Assembly (NCBI RefSeq): GCF_003173575.1
Contig: NZ_QGNY01000005.1
Location: 62,001-126,000, forward strand
From: Pedobacter paludis
GTDB taxonomy: Bacteria; Bacteroidota; Bacteroidia; Sphingobacteriales; Sphingobacteriaceae
Length of the DNA: 64,000 bases
Direction: 5' to 3'
Shown here: positions 42,567 through 50,213 of the stretch, piece by piece
How positions within the stretch are numbered: the first letter of the stretch is position 1
Layout of the letters: each line of letters begins with the position of its first letter
Made by a program: the position numbers and the translations under genes
The notes under the pieces: generated by a model
What the model was told of the DNA's origin: nothing
Databases searched by the model: none
The model's input: the letters and a program-made list of their open reading frames with translations, nothing else

Positions 42567-43529
42567 ATGTCTACACCGTATATTCCCTGTTTAGATTTAG
42601 GCTCGTACATTAACGGAACTGAAGAAGAACGCAAAAAATTTTCTGATGAACTTGGAAGAGCATTCAACGATTCTGGTTTCGTAACCATCACAAACCATGG
42701 CTTGAGTCAGGATTTGATTGATAAACTTTACGAAAACATAAAAGCAGCCTTCGCATTACCAGTAGAAACAAAAAGAAAATACGAAAAGCCAGAACTGGCC
42801 GGACAGCGTGGATATACAAGTGCAGGAAAAGAAACTGCGAAAGGTGCTAAAACACCCGATTTAAAGGAATTTTGGCAAATTGGTCAGGAAGTTACAGACG
42901 GTGATCCTGTTAAAAATGAATATCCTGATAATGAGGTTTTAGAAGAACTTCCAGAATTTAATAAGGTAACTGGAGGAATTTATAAAAAACTCGAAGAAAA
43001 TGGAACGCACTTATTGCGTGCCATTGCAACTTATTTAGAATTACCGATTGATTATTTTGATCAACATGTTCATAACGGAAATTCTATTTTAAGAGGCATT
43101 CATTACTTCCCGATAGAAAATCCGGAAACCATTCCTGATGACGCAGTACGTGCTGGAGCGCATGAAGATATTAATCTAATTACTTTATTAATTGGCGCAA
43201 GTGCTGATGGTTTGGAAGTTTTAACCCGAAGCAACGAATGGTTGCCAATTAAAGCACACCATACGGATATTGTGGTAAATGTTGGCGATATGTTACAGCG
43301 CTTAACCAACAACAAGTTAAAATCGACAACCCATAGAGTGGTAAATCCACCTCGCGAACTAATGAAAACCTCTCGTTTCTCGGTTCCATTTTTCTTGCAT
43401 CCAAGAAGTGATATGGATTTAACAAGTCTACCATCAACCATCGATGCTGAACACCCTAAGGTTTACAGCGATATGACTGCTGGAGAATATCTTGATGAAA
43501 GGTTAAGAGAAATTGGTTTGAAGAAATAG
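42567..43529 (+). CDS. isopenicillin N synthase-like 2-oxoglutarate/Fe(II) oxygenase
   Basis: The 320-residue protein has the N-terminal DIOX_N domain (IPCLDLGSYINGTEEERKKF...SGFVTITNHGLS) and the catalytic jelly-roll. Iron ligands are His and Asp in AHEDINLITLL and the distal His in STTHRVVNPP; the 2-oxoglutarate-binding RxS is in SRFSVPFF. Bacterial members of unknown substrate are common; penicillin synthesis is not implied. A strong terminator follows. Confidence 0.9.
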   Translation: MSTPYIPCLDLGSYINGTEEERKKFSDELGRAFNDSGFVTITNHGLSQDLIDKLYENIKAAFALPVETKRKYEKPELAGQRGYTSAGKETAKGAKTPDLKEFWQIGQEVTDGDPVKNEYPDNEVLEELPEFNKVTGGIYKKLEENGTHLLRAIATYLELPIDYFDQHVHNGNSILRGIHYFPIENPETIPDDAVRAGAHEDINLITLLIGASADGLEVLTRSNEWLPIKAHHTDIVVNVGDMLQRLTNNKLKSTTHRVVNPPRELMKTSRFSVPFFLHPRSDMDLTSLPSTIDAEHPKVYSDMTAGEYLDERLREIGLKK

Positions 43530-43580
43530 AAAATATCCTCATTCGAGCTTCGATACTACATCGAAACATAACAATCTAAT

Positions 43581-43610
43581 TTAAGCGCCGAATTAATTCG
43601 GCGCTTTTTT
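43581..43610 (+). terminator. terminator of the oxygenase gene
   Basis: AAGCGCCGAA-TTAA-TTCGGCGCTT at 43583-43606 is a perfect 10-bp stem with a 4-nt loop followed by T's. Confidence 0.95.
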
Positions 43611-43689
43611 ATTGCTTTTTTAAGCTACGCACAGCAGTTTTAAATGGTAAAATCTATTGAAGTTATTGTTATGTTTTTAACCATAATTA

Positions 43690-43697
43690 TATATTTG
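43690..43697 (+). promoter_or_regulatory. -7 element TATATTTG upstream of the Crp/Fnr regulator gene
   Basis: An exact TAnnTTTG match 45 bp before the ATG at 43743. No TTGAC-N4-GTCAA box precedes it, so autoregulation through that site is not indicated. Confidence 0.5.
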
Positions 43698-43742
43698 AAT
43701 ATTCTCCCTGTTTCTGGATAACATCCCGTTATAATTTTAGCT

Positions 43743-44336
43743 ATGCCTAACGAAACATATCCAGCTCATTATCAGGGAATATTTGCAGTTTTTAATTCAA
43801 TTTACCCGCTTAGCGAAGAAATAAAGCATGCCATAATCAAAAACAGCGAGGTTATAGAAATTAAAAGGAAAACCATCATATTAAATGCAGGAGAAAACAG
43901 CAATACTATTTATTTTATAGTAAAGGGTGGCGCAAGGGTTTATTATCTTGATAAGGAGGGCAAGGAAACCAATACCTGGTTTCTGTTTGAAAACGAACTG
44001 CTTATTTCTGTTTTTGGCTTTTTTACTGGTCAGCCAAGTTTTGAATATATTGAAACGCTTGAAGATTCTACATTGATTGCTGTAAAGCGAGAGCGGTTGG
44101 ACGCAATGTATCTTCAGTTTATGGAGTTTAATTATTCGGGCAGGAAACTCACTGAATATTATTACATCCGCAACGAGAAACAAACCAATAATTTAAGAAT
44201 GTTGAGCGCCAAGCAACGCTATGATCAGTTAATGTTGCATAACCCACAATTATTCCATAGAGTGTCTTTAGGACATATTGCTTCTTATCTCGGCATTTCC
44301 CAGGAAACGCTGAGCAGGATTAGAAAGCAAAAATGA
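43743..44336 (+). CDS. Crp/Fnr family transcriptional regulator
   Basis: The 197-residue protein has an N-terminal cyclic-nucleotide-binding-type domain (IKRKTIILNAGENSNTIYFIVKGGARVYYLDKEGKETNTWFLFENELLISVFGFF) and a short C-terminal winged helix (RVSLGHIASYLGISQETLSRIRKQK) that ends directly after the recognition helix. There are no Fnr-type cysteine clusters, so an iron-sulfur sensor is unlikely; the effector is unknown. Matching Crp/Fnr-shaped boxes lie upstream of both genes that follow, so these two membrane proteins are its probable targets. Confidence 0.92.
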   Translation: MPNETYPAHYQGIFAVFNSIYPLSEEIKHAIIKNSEVIEIKRKTIILNAGENSNTIYFIVKGGARVYYLDKEGKETNTWFLFENELLISVFGFFTGQPSFEYIETLEDSTLIAVKRERLDAMYLQFMEFNYSGRKLTEYYYIRNEKQTNNLRMLSAKQRYDQLMLHNPQLFHRVSLGHIASYLGISQETLSRIRKQK

Positions 44337-44340
44337 TTTT

Positions 44341-44354
44341 TTGACTTTTGTCAA
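44341..44354. promoter_or_regulatory. Crp/Fnr-type box 1, TTGACTTTTGTCAA
   Basis: A perfect 5-4-5 palindrome with the layout of an Fnr box (TTGAT-N4-ATCAA). It begins 5 bp after the regulator's stop codon. It is part of a 25-bp sequence (44337-44361) repeated identically at 44870-44894. A TAGATTTG -7 element starts 22 bp after it (44377), putting the box centre about 30 bp upstream of the -7, near the -41 position of class II activation. Confidence 0.65.
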
Positions 44355-44376
44355 AAGTTGGAAGCCATAAACCACA

Positions 44377-44384
44377 TAGATTTG
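44377..44384 (+). promoter_or_regulatory. -7 element TAGATTTG of the first small membrane-protein gene
   Basis: Exact TAnnTTTG match 22 bp after Crp/Fnr-type box 1 and 19 bp before the ATG at 44404. Confidence 0.6.
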
Positions 44385-44403
44385 AAAAGCAAATTCAATA
44401 CCT

Positions 44404-44805
44404 ATGAAATACCTCAAAATAATCTCAATTACTTCATTCTTATTAATCAATGGCTTAGGCCCACACGGAATCCCAAATTTTGCCGGCATTCTTTTATGTT
44501 TGTTATGTTTAATAGATAGTTTATTATCACAAACATTTTTTGGGATATCATGGGGGTTGGGAATAATTGGTGTTTTAAGCCTTGCTAGCCTAATCAGCAT
44601 TAGCTTCTCTAGACCACATAAAGATCACTTTCTCTTAATTTTTGCTTTTATTGCGTTAACGGGTTTTGAAGTATTTTTATCCGACATATTGCATCATCAA
44701 AAATTAATATTTTGGTTCGTATTTCCTTTATTACTATTTGTGGTAAGCTCAATTTTACTAATAATTAAAAGTTTTGAGAGCCAGAAAGAATTAACCACTT
44801 TCTAA
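44404..44805 (+). CDS. small integral membrane protein, putative Crp/Fnr target 1
   Basis: This 133-residue protein has about four membrane helices (residues about 4-22, 25-60 in two parts, 77-95 and 102-120), with few charged residues between them. I do not recognise the family; it resembles small bacterial integral membrane proteins of no known role. It directly follows the Crp/Fnr regulator gene (67 bp), has a box-plus-promoter unit upstream and ends before a weak terminator at 44842-44868. Confidence 0.65.
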   Translation: MKYLKIISITSFLLINGLGPHGIPNFAGILLCLLCLIDSLLSQTFFGISWGLGIIGVLSLASLISISFSRPHKDHFLLIFAFIALTGFEVFLSDILHHQKLIFWFVFPLLLFVVSSILLIIKSFESQKELTTF

Positions 44806-44841
44806 TGTCTGTTTCTAATATTTCTAAATTGCGGTTTCAAG

Positions 44842-44868
44842 AGCTGACGATCAATCTTCAGCTTTTTT
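44842..44868 (+). terminator. weak terminator after the first small membrane-protein gene
   Basis: AGCTGA (44842-44847) pairs with TCAGCT (44858-44863), followed by five T's. It separates the two box-controlled genes, so the second needs its own promoter. Confidence 0.5.
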
Positions 44869-44873
44869 GTTTT

Positions 44874-44887
44874 TTGACTTTTGTCAA
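44874..44887. promoter_or_regulatory. Crp/Fnr-type box 2, TTGACTTTTGTCAA
   Basis: Identical to box 1 and part of the same 25-bp direct repeat (44870-44894). A TAGTTTTG element begins 22 bp after it, at 44910, exactly the spacing seen at box 1. Confidence 0.65.
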
Positions 44888-44909
44888 AAGTTGGGCGATT
44901 TAATGGATG

Positions 44910-44917
44910 TAGTTTTG
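44910..44917 (+). promoter_or_regulatory. -7 element TAGTTTTG of the second small membrane-protein gene
   Basis: Exact TAnnTTTG match, 22 bp after Crp/Fnr-type box 2 and 42 bp before the ATG at 44960. Confidence 0.55.
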
Positions 44918-44959
44918 TTTTTCACCAAAACACTTATTAAACAATTGAGATTCCCCAAA

Positions 44960-45349
44960 ATGAAAATAGATAAGTCAACAGAACAAAAGCTAACTTCCAT
45001 ATTAATTATTTTGTTTTTAATTGCTTCAACTTTTATTGGTGTTCCACTTAATGGAGGCGACAAGGGATGGATTTACGGTTATTCCATGTTTTTAAGCACC
45101 TTGTATTCCTTAACAGACACGGCAAATTTATTTGCATTTATTGTTAGCCCTTTTGGTATATTGACCCTGTTGGGAGGAATAGGAGTTTGTTTACTTCCCT
45201 TAATTATTTTTACAAAATACGAGAAATGGTTTGTTCTGTTCATCCCTCTAGTTTATATCTTAACCAACTTTTTGGTAATTCCATTATTGATTCCTTTCAT
45301 CGTTTTTTGGATTATACTATGTTGTAACACAAGTAAGAGCTTACAATGA
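44960..45349 (+). CDS. small integral membrane protein, putative Crp/Fnr target 2
   Basis: From the ATG at 44960 the protein has 129 residues and about three to four membrane helices (ILIILFLIASTFIGV, FGILTLLGGIGVCLLPLIIF, WFVLFIPLVYILTNFLVIPLLIPFIVFWIIL). The frame could begin as early as 44867, but that start lies inside the box-containing direct repeat and upstream of the predicted promoter. The family is unknown. It is not clearly homologous to the neighbouring membrane protein, yet shares its control region. Confidence 0.65.
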   Translation: MKIDKSTEQKLTSILIILFLIASTFIGVPLNGGDKGWIYGYSMFLSTLYSLTDTANLFAFIVSPFGILTLLGGIGVCLLPLIIFTKYEKWFVLFIPLVYILTNFLVIPLLIPFIVFWIILCCNTSKSLQ

Positions 45350-45484
45350 TATTTTTGTGTTTGCGAATATTCTACAGTTATTTTATTTTCCATAAAAAGC
45401 ATTTACTAGATATGCTTAAATTTAAAGATGTACACAAAAGCTGATTCTGCCTAAACATCATTATCTTCAACTATTAATTTAATT

Positions 45485-46084
45485 ATGAAAAACATTCTAT
45501 TATCCACTTTTTTCGCAGTCTTGATTACCCAGTTTGCTTATGCCCAAAAACAGGATATAAAAGATCTTTATTTTGATTATCTTCAAGTTAGAATGGATGC
45601 AGATGAAAAACCCGAAGCAAAAACTAAAGCCATTGCTTTGCTGCAACGTTCGTCGGAATTGACAAAAACCCAACTCGGAAACGTAAACTACCACCTTGGA
45701 AGATTGTATGAAGAAGATGGTGAAATCGAAAAAGCTGTTCCCTATTACGAAGAATCTATAAAAATTACGCCAGGTTACTACGTTCCCTACCGGGCGTTGG
45801 GCTTTATGTATTATAAAAAATGTGCGGAGCTGGGCAAAAAATTAATCGAAATTGATAAATCTGTAAATGGAAATTCCTACAAAAAAGCTTTTGATGAACT
45901 TAAAGCGCTAAGTTTAAAAACAGCAAAATATTTGGAAAAATCTCAAGCTTGCGATCCTGATGATGAAACTTTAGACATGATTAAAGTGCTCTATAAAAAC
46001 TTAAAAGATGATAAAGCTTTAACAACAATTAAGGATAGATTAAAAGCTTTGAGTGCAGATTGTGTGACTTTGTTGGAGGATTAG
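45485..46084 (+). CDS. exported tetratricopeptide-repeat protein
   Basis: This 199-residue protein has a signal peptide (MKNILLSTFFAVLITQFAYAQ) and two to three TPR motifs in the middle (LGNVNYHLGRLYEEDGEIEKAVPYYEESIKITPGYYVPYRALGFMYYKK), ending in a conserved-looking helical tail (KYLEKSQACDPDDETLDMIKVLYKNL). It is periplasmic and probably a scaffold. No partner is evident. Confidence 0.8.
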   Translation: MKNILLSTFFAVLITQFAYAQKQDIKDLYFDYLQVRMDADEKPEAKTKAIALLQRSSELTKTQLGNVNYHLGRLYEEDGEIEKAVPYYEESIKITPGYYVPYRALGFMYYKKCAELGKKLIEIDKSVNGNSYKKAFDELKALSLKTAKYLEKSQACDPDDETLDMIKVLYKNLKDDKALTTIKDRLKALSADCVTLLED

Positions 46085-46344
46085 ACAATCCGAATAAGAT
46101 TTGACAACTATCTTGCGCTCCTGTTATAAAAGTTGTCAAATCTAAATTCTTTTTAAAACTGACGAAGTTCTTCCAACGCTTCCGACTTTTGAAACTTCGT
46201 AAGTTGATCAGAAAAACCGACTTGCGAAGTTTTGGTGGATTATGAAGCGGGAAACTTCGACAGTCTATAAATAAAAAAAATTGCTATTCTAAAAACTGAC
46301 GAAGTTCTTCTAACGTTTCCGCCTCTTGAAACTTCGTAAGTTGA
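46085..46344. other. intergenic region with family-D repeats
   Basis: The 260-bp gap has no gene. ATTTGACAACT near 46100 is complementary to AGTTGTCAAAT near 46130, a perfect 11-bp stem with a loop of about 20 nt, followed by two family-D repeat units. Confidence 0.7.
46155..46262. repeat. dispersed repeat, family D (long copy)
   Basis: It begins AAAACTGACGAAGTTCTTCC and contains internal complementary words CGAAGTT and AACTTCG. Its layout through 'cttgcgaagttttggtgga' matches the copy at 55587-55690 over about 105 bp with scattered changes. Confidence 0.8.
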
Positions 46345-46345
46345 T
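46291..46345. repeat. dispersed repeat, family D (short copy)
   Basis: A second copy of the first half of the element, about 80% identical by eye to 46155-46209. Its final ...AAGTTGA is followed immediately by TTA, the complement of the serine hydrolase gene's TAA stop codon at 46345-46347. Confidence 0.8.
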
Positions 46346-48162
46346 TATTTCTTCGAGTCGTCAATCGCTTTATTTACTACATCCTGAATGCGGCCTCTAA
46401 TTTTTAAATTGGATAATTTATCGGTTACGGTTGGGTTTACCCGATTAGACAAAAACACATACACCAAACCTCGAGATGGATCTACCCAAATACATGTTCC
46501 CGTATAACCCGTATGCCCGTAAGTTTGTGGCGAGGCTAAGTTTGATGGATAATGTTTCGTACTATCAGGATCCCATCGATCGAAACCTAAGCCCCTACGA
46601 CTAACATTCGATTGTTTCGAAGTAAACATATCAACTGTTGAGGTTTTGAAATATTCATGTCCGCCGTATGTACCTCTATTTAAAAGCATTTGATAAAAAA
46701 TAGCCATATCATTACTGCTTGCAAATAATCCCGCATGACCGGATACACCACCCGCAAGTGCAGCACCCTGATCGTGAACATAGCCAATTAATAAGGTTTT
46801 TCTAAAATATTTATCATCTTCCGTTGGAATAATCTGATCTTGCTTAAATCTGTTTCTTGGCAAGAAACCAGCCGTTTGCATCCCCAAAGGTTTATAAAAA
46901 TTCTCGTAAGCATATTGGTTTAAAGGCTCCTCGCTAATATGTTCAACAATATCTTTCATTACATACATGCTGATGTCGCTATAAACATATTGTCCACGGG
47001 TTTTAATTGGCGAATTGAGCATTTTAGGCCACATAAAATCCTTAAAAAACCCTTTTTTGATGTAGTAGTTATCTGCCACCTTTGTTGGATAGGCGGCGGA
47101 AGAATCGCGACTGTAATCTCCGGTTTTCACATAATCATGAAAAGGGATGTATGGAATAAAACCAGCTTGGTGCAACATCACTTCCCGAACCTGGATATTG
47201 TTCATCGGCGTTGTACGGGCTTTAGGAATGTAAGCGCCAATATTGGTATCGAGCTTTAATTTGTTTTCTTCGAAAAGACGCATAACTGATGGCGTTGTAG
47301 CAGTAACTTTGGTTACAGATGCCAGATCGAAAATATCGGTAACCTTATCGGGAATGTTATCATCATAAGTATGATTTCCGTAAGCTTTATTAAAAATTAC
47401 CTTTCCATCTTTAGCTACCAAAACCACCAAACCTGGTGTAGCTTTTTGGCTAATGGCTTCAGCAGCAATTGCATCTATTTCTTTAAGGTTGTTTGAGTTT
47501 ATGCCAGCATCTTCTGGAACGGTATATTTTAATCTGGTAACTGAAGTTGTAAAACCCGAACCCATAGTATAACGAGGCGAAAAATTAGTCTTAAGTTTAC
47601 TGGTTGCTGCAATTCCGCCAAAAATATATTGCGGAACCACAGCCGCTGCATCTACATTGTTTTGTGCTGTCCAAATTAAGGGCGCACGTAAAACATCAAG
47701 CGATTTTAAAGCTGTTCCATTACCAAAAAGCGTAACGATGACCTCTTTATTTTTGCTAATGCTATTTATAAAATTAATGTATTTGGCTTTGTTAACATTC
47801 TGATCATCTATGGAAATAATTACCGTACTAAAATATTTCAGGTCATCTTCCAAATCGTTAAGGTTAACACTGTCTTTATAAGAATCGGCGGAGAAGGATG
47901 TGATTTTATCGTACTTATTTGCCAGGCTATCAAAAACAGAACTATAGGCAAAACTTAAGCTTACAGATGCCACATTTTTTTTTTCCAGTCTTTTTAAGGG
48001 AATGATAGAATCCTGATTATTCAGCAAAACTGTAGTTTGGGTAATGGCATTGGTTATTGATAATTTTTTCTCGTTGGTTACATGTTCTTGTGCACAGGCC
48101 ATTAAACATAAAACATTAAAGAAACTGGCAACGGCCAGAATAAATAATCTATTTCGCTTCAT
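46345..48162 (-). CDS. GH3-C-terminal-like domain fused to serine hydrolase (class C beta-lactamase fold)
   Basis: This 605-residue protein has a lipoprotein-like signal (LFILAVASFFNVLCLMAC). Residues about 35-210 resemble the C-terminal domain of family 3 glycosidases (TTVLLNNQDSIIPLK, NGTALKSLDVLRAPLIWTAQNN...AAVVPQYIFGGI). Residues about 215-600 are a serine hydrolase of the beta-lactamase/DD-peptidase fold: SxxK at about 282-285 (ASVTK), YSD in RGQYVYSDISM, and HTG in YGHTGYTGT. Related proteins carry a full GH3 catalytic barrel in front; here it is missing. Its start overlaps the amidohydrolase gene by 14 bp, so the two are co-transcribed. Confidence 0.85.
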   Translation of the reverse strand: MKRNRLFILAVASFFNVLCLMACAQEHVTNEKKLSITNAITQTTVLLNNQDSIIPLKRLEKKNVASVSLSFAYSSVFDSLANKYDKITSFSADSYKDSVNLNDLEDDLKYFSTVIISIDDQNVNKAKYINFINSISKNKEVIVTLFGNGTALKSLDVLRAPLIWTAQNNVDAAAVVPQYIFGGIAATSKLKTNFSPRYTMGSGFTTSVTRLKYTVPEDAGINSNNLKEIDAIAAEAISQKATPGLVVLVAKDGKVIFNKAYGNHTYDDNIPDKVTDIFDLASVTKVTATTPSVMRLFEENKLKLDTNIGAYIPKARTTPMNNIQVREVMLHQAGFIPYIPFHDYVKTGDYSRDSSAAYPTKVADNYYIKKGFFKDFMWPKMLNSPIKTRGQYVYSDISMYVMKDIVEHISEEPLNQYAYENFYKPLGMQTAGFLPRNRFKQDQIIPTEDDKYFRKTLLIGYVHDQGAALAGGVSGHAGLFASSNDMAIFYQMLLNRGTYGGHEYFKTSTVDMFTSKQSNVSRRGLGFDRWDPDSTKHYPSNLASPQTYGHTGYTGTCIWVDPSRGLVYVFLSNRVNPTVTDKLSNLKIRGRIQDVVNKAIDDSKK

Positions 48163-49783
48163 ATACTTTTTCTCCGTTCAGATAGGTTTTTAATACTTTG
48201 GTTTTTAATATGTTCTGTGGGGTCGACTTTAAAATATCGTGATCTAAAATTACAAAATCGGCCAATTTGCCAACTTCTAAACTCCCTTTTTCTTTTTCTT
48301 CAAAATTTGCCTTAGCCGCCCAAATGGTCATTCCACGTAAAGCTTCTTCTGGTGTAAGAGCGTTTTCTTTTTGAAAGCCTCCTTTTGGAAATCCTTTCGA
48401 ATCTTGACGAACCGTTGCTGCATAAAACGTTAATAATGGATTAATGTTTTCGACAGGAAAATCTGTTCCCAAAGGAATCCAACCGTTTTGCTTGAGCAAT
48501 TGCTTATAGGCATAAGCATCCTTTAGTCTAGCTTCGCCCAATCTTTGCCCTGCCCAATACATATCTGATGTGGCATGTGTTGGCTGAACCGATGGAATAA
48601 CATTTGATTTTCCAAATAAATGGAAATCGTTTTCGTTTACAACCTGAGCGTGCTCTATTCTCCAACGCTTATCGTTTTTGCCTTTTAAAACATTATTATA
48701 GATCTTTAAAATTACGCGATTTGCAGAATCGCCGATGGCATGTGTGCACATCTGAAAACCGCCAGAAGCAATTTTTGTGGCCACTTCTTCATAGTGTTTA
48801 ATATCCTTTAAAAGAAAACCGCTTTTATTTGGCATATCGCTATATGGATGCAATAAGCAAGCACCGCGAGAACCCAAGGCACCATCTGCGTAAACCTTAA
48901 ATGCCCGAACATTTAACCGAGCCGTTTTTATTGCCCCACGACTAAAAAGGTAATTGTAGTTATCTGGGTTATCGGAAAGCATAATGTACAATCGCATTTT
49001 CAGCTTATTTTCCTTTTGTAATTTTTCTACAAATTCTACTGCTTGCCAATCCAGGCCACAATCATCAATAGTAGTTAAACCCGCTGCAAAGCAGTTTTTC
49101 TGTGCATCGGTAAAAATCTTTTCCGCAAGTTTGGCATCAGGCGATGGAATTTTGCTATCTACCAAACTAACTGCATTATCTATCAAAACCCCGGTTAATT
49201 TTCCATTTTGAGTAAGCATGTCGCCTCCAACCAAAACCTTTGCCTGTTTAATTCCAGCTTCATCAAGTGCTTTCTGATTTGCAATAGCCGCATGTCCATC
49301 AATTCTGTTTAAGAATACTGGTCGATCTGGAAAGAGCGCAGTGAGTTGTCCGTTGGTTGGAAAAGCTTTGTTTTCCCAATCGTTTTGATCCCAGCCGTTT
49401 CCGATTAACCAGCCATCTGGATGCGATTTAGCAAAATCAGAAAGTCGTTTTAAAACTTCTTCCCAAGATTTTGTTTCTCTTAAATCGGCTGCTTGAAGAC
49501 TTTGTCCATAGCCAAAGAAATGTGCATGCGCATCTATAAACCCCGGATAAACAACTTTCCCGCTTGCATCAATTTCTTCTTTAGCAGTATAATCGCCTTT
49601 TATTTCGTCGGTTTTACCAAGTTCTAAAATTTTTCCATCTTTTACCGCGAAAGCCTCAACAGTATCGAACTTCGTATTAACGGTATAAATCTTGGCATTG
49701 TAAACAATTACATCAGCTTGCTTTTTATTGCTACAAGATGCAAGGCTTGCAATTATAACTAGTGCGGTTAAAAAGGATTTCAT
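48149..49783 (-). CDS. YtcJ-like amidohydrolase lipoprotein
   Basis: This 544-residue protein has a lipoprotein signal (FLTALVIIASLASCSNKK) and the amidohydrolase fold: VVYPGFIDAHAHFFGYG supplies metal-binding His residues, with HAIGDSANRVIL, RIEHAQVV and GTDFPVENINPL downstream. YtcJ family enzymes are metal-dependent amidases or amidohydrolases of uncertain substrate. It lies upstream of the serine hydrolase gene in an operon with a 14-bp overlap. Together they suggest envelope hydrolysis of an amide or peptidoglycan-like compound. Confidence 0.9.
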   Translation of the reverse strand: MKSFLTALVIIASLASCSNKKQADVIVYNAKIYTVNTKFDTVEAFAVKDGKILELGKTDEIKGDYTAKEEIDASGKVVYPGFIDAHAHFFGYGQSLQAADLRETKSWEEVLKRLSDFAKSHPDGWLIGNGWDQNDWENKAFPTNGQLTALFPDRPVFLNRIDGHAAIANQKALDEAGIKQAKVLVGGDMLTQNGKLTGVLIDNAVSLVDSKIPSPDAKLAEKIFTDAQKNCFAAGLTTIDDCGLDWQAVEFVEKLQKENKLKMRLYIMLSDNPDNYNYLFSRGAIKTARLNVRAFKVYADGALGSRGACLLHPYSDMPNKSGFLLKDIKHYEEVATKIASGGFQMCTHAIGDSANRVILKIYNNVLKGKNDKRWRIEHAQVVNENDFHLFGKSNVIPSVQPTHATSDMYWAGQRLGEARLKDAYAYKQLLKQNGWIPLGTDFPVENINPLLTFYAATVRQDSKGFPKGGFQKENALTPEEALRGMTIWAAKANFEEKEKGSLEVGKLADFVILDHDILKSTPQNILKTKVLKTYLNGEKVYEAK

Positions 49784-50213
49784 GTTGATAAAGATAGAAA
49801 AATGTAATTACTCGTGTTTGTAAATTCGACTTTACAAAGGGCTTAAGAATAATTGTGAAATTTTTGGTTGTTATGGCGTAAAATAACCACCCCCAACTCC
49901 TCCTAATTAGCAGGGGAGCTGTTTGTGCGAAAACATGGAATACTAACATGAATTAGCGTGCAGTAATTAAATAATAGTACAAATCAATATTCCTGCACTA
50001 CCGAACTCCCCTCCAAGGTAGTGCCTTGGTACAGGACTTTCAGAACCGACAGCACAGAACCCTGCTTTTTTAAAACAAATATTTGATTATTCAAAGCAAA
50101 GAAAATCACAGCTATTTGCGAGAATATACAGTCATTTACATGTTGAGTTTTAAACAAATCAGCTTCATTAAGCTTATTTTGCATAATTTAGCACATTCAC
50201 ATTGCCACATTAC
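49784..50213. other. intergenic region with repeat-like fragments
   Basis: The gap between the amidohydrolase and mutL genes (430 bp) has no credible gene. It holds C/T-rich fragments: about 49887-49925 (ccacccccaactcctcc ... ggggagct) and 49997-50043 (accgaactcccctccaaggt ... ggtacagga), both resembling dispersed Bacteroidota repeats with partial self-complementarity. The minus-strand frame at 49984-50184 runs through them and is judged spurious. A near-consensus TTATTTTG about 40 bp before the mutL ATG may be its -7 element. Confidence 0.5.

Noticed and set aside
44867..44959. Upstream extension of the second small membrane-protein gene
   Set aside because: The extra residues begin inside the 25-bp box-containing repeat and before the predicted promoter; the ATG at 44960 is better.
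49984..50184. 66-codon minus-strand frame
   Set aside because: It runs through a C/T-rich repeat-like fragment; its C-terminal residues are only a translation of that repeat.
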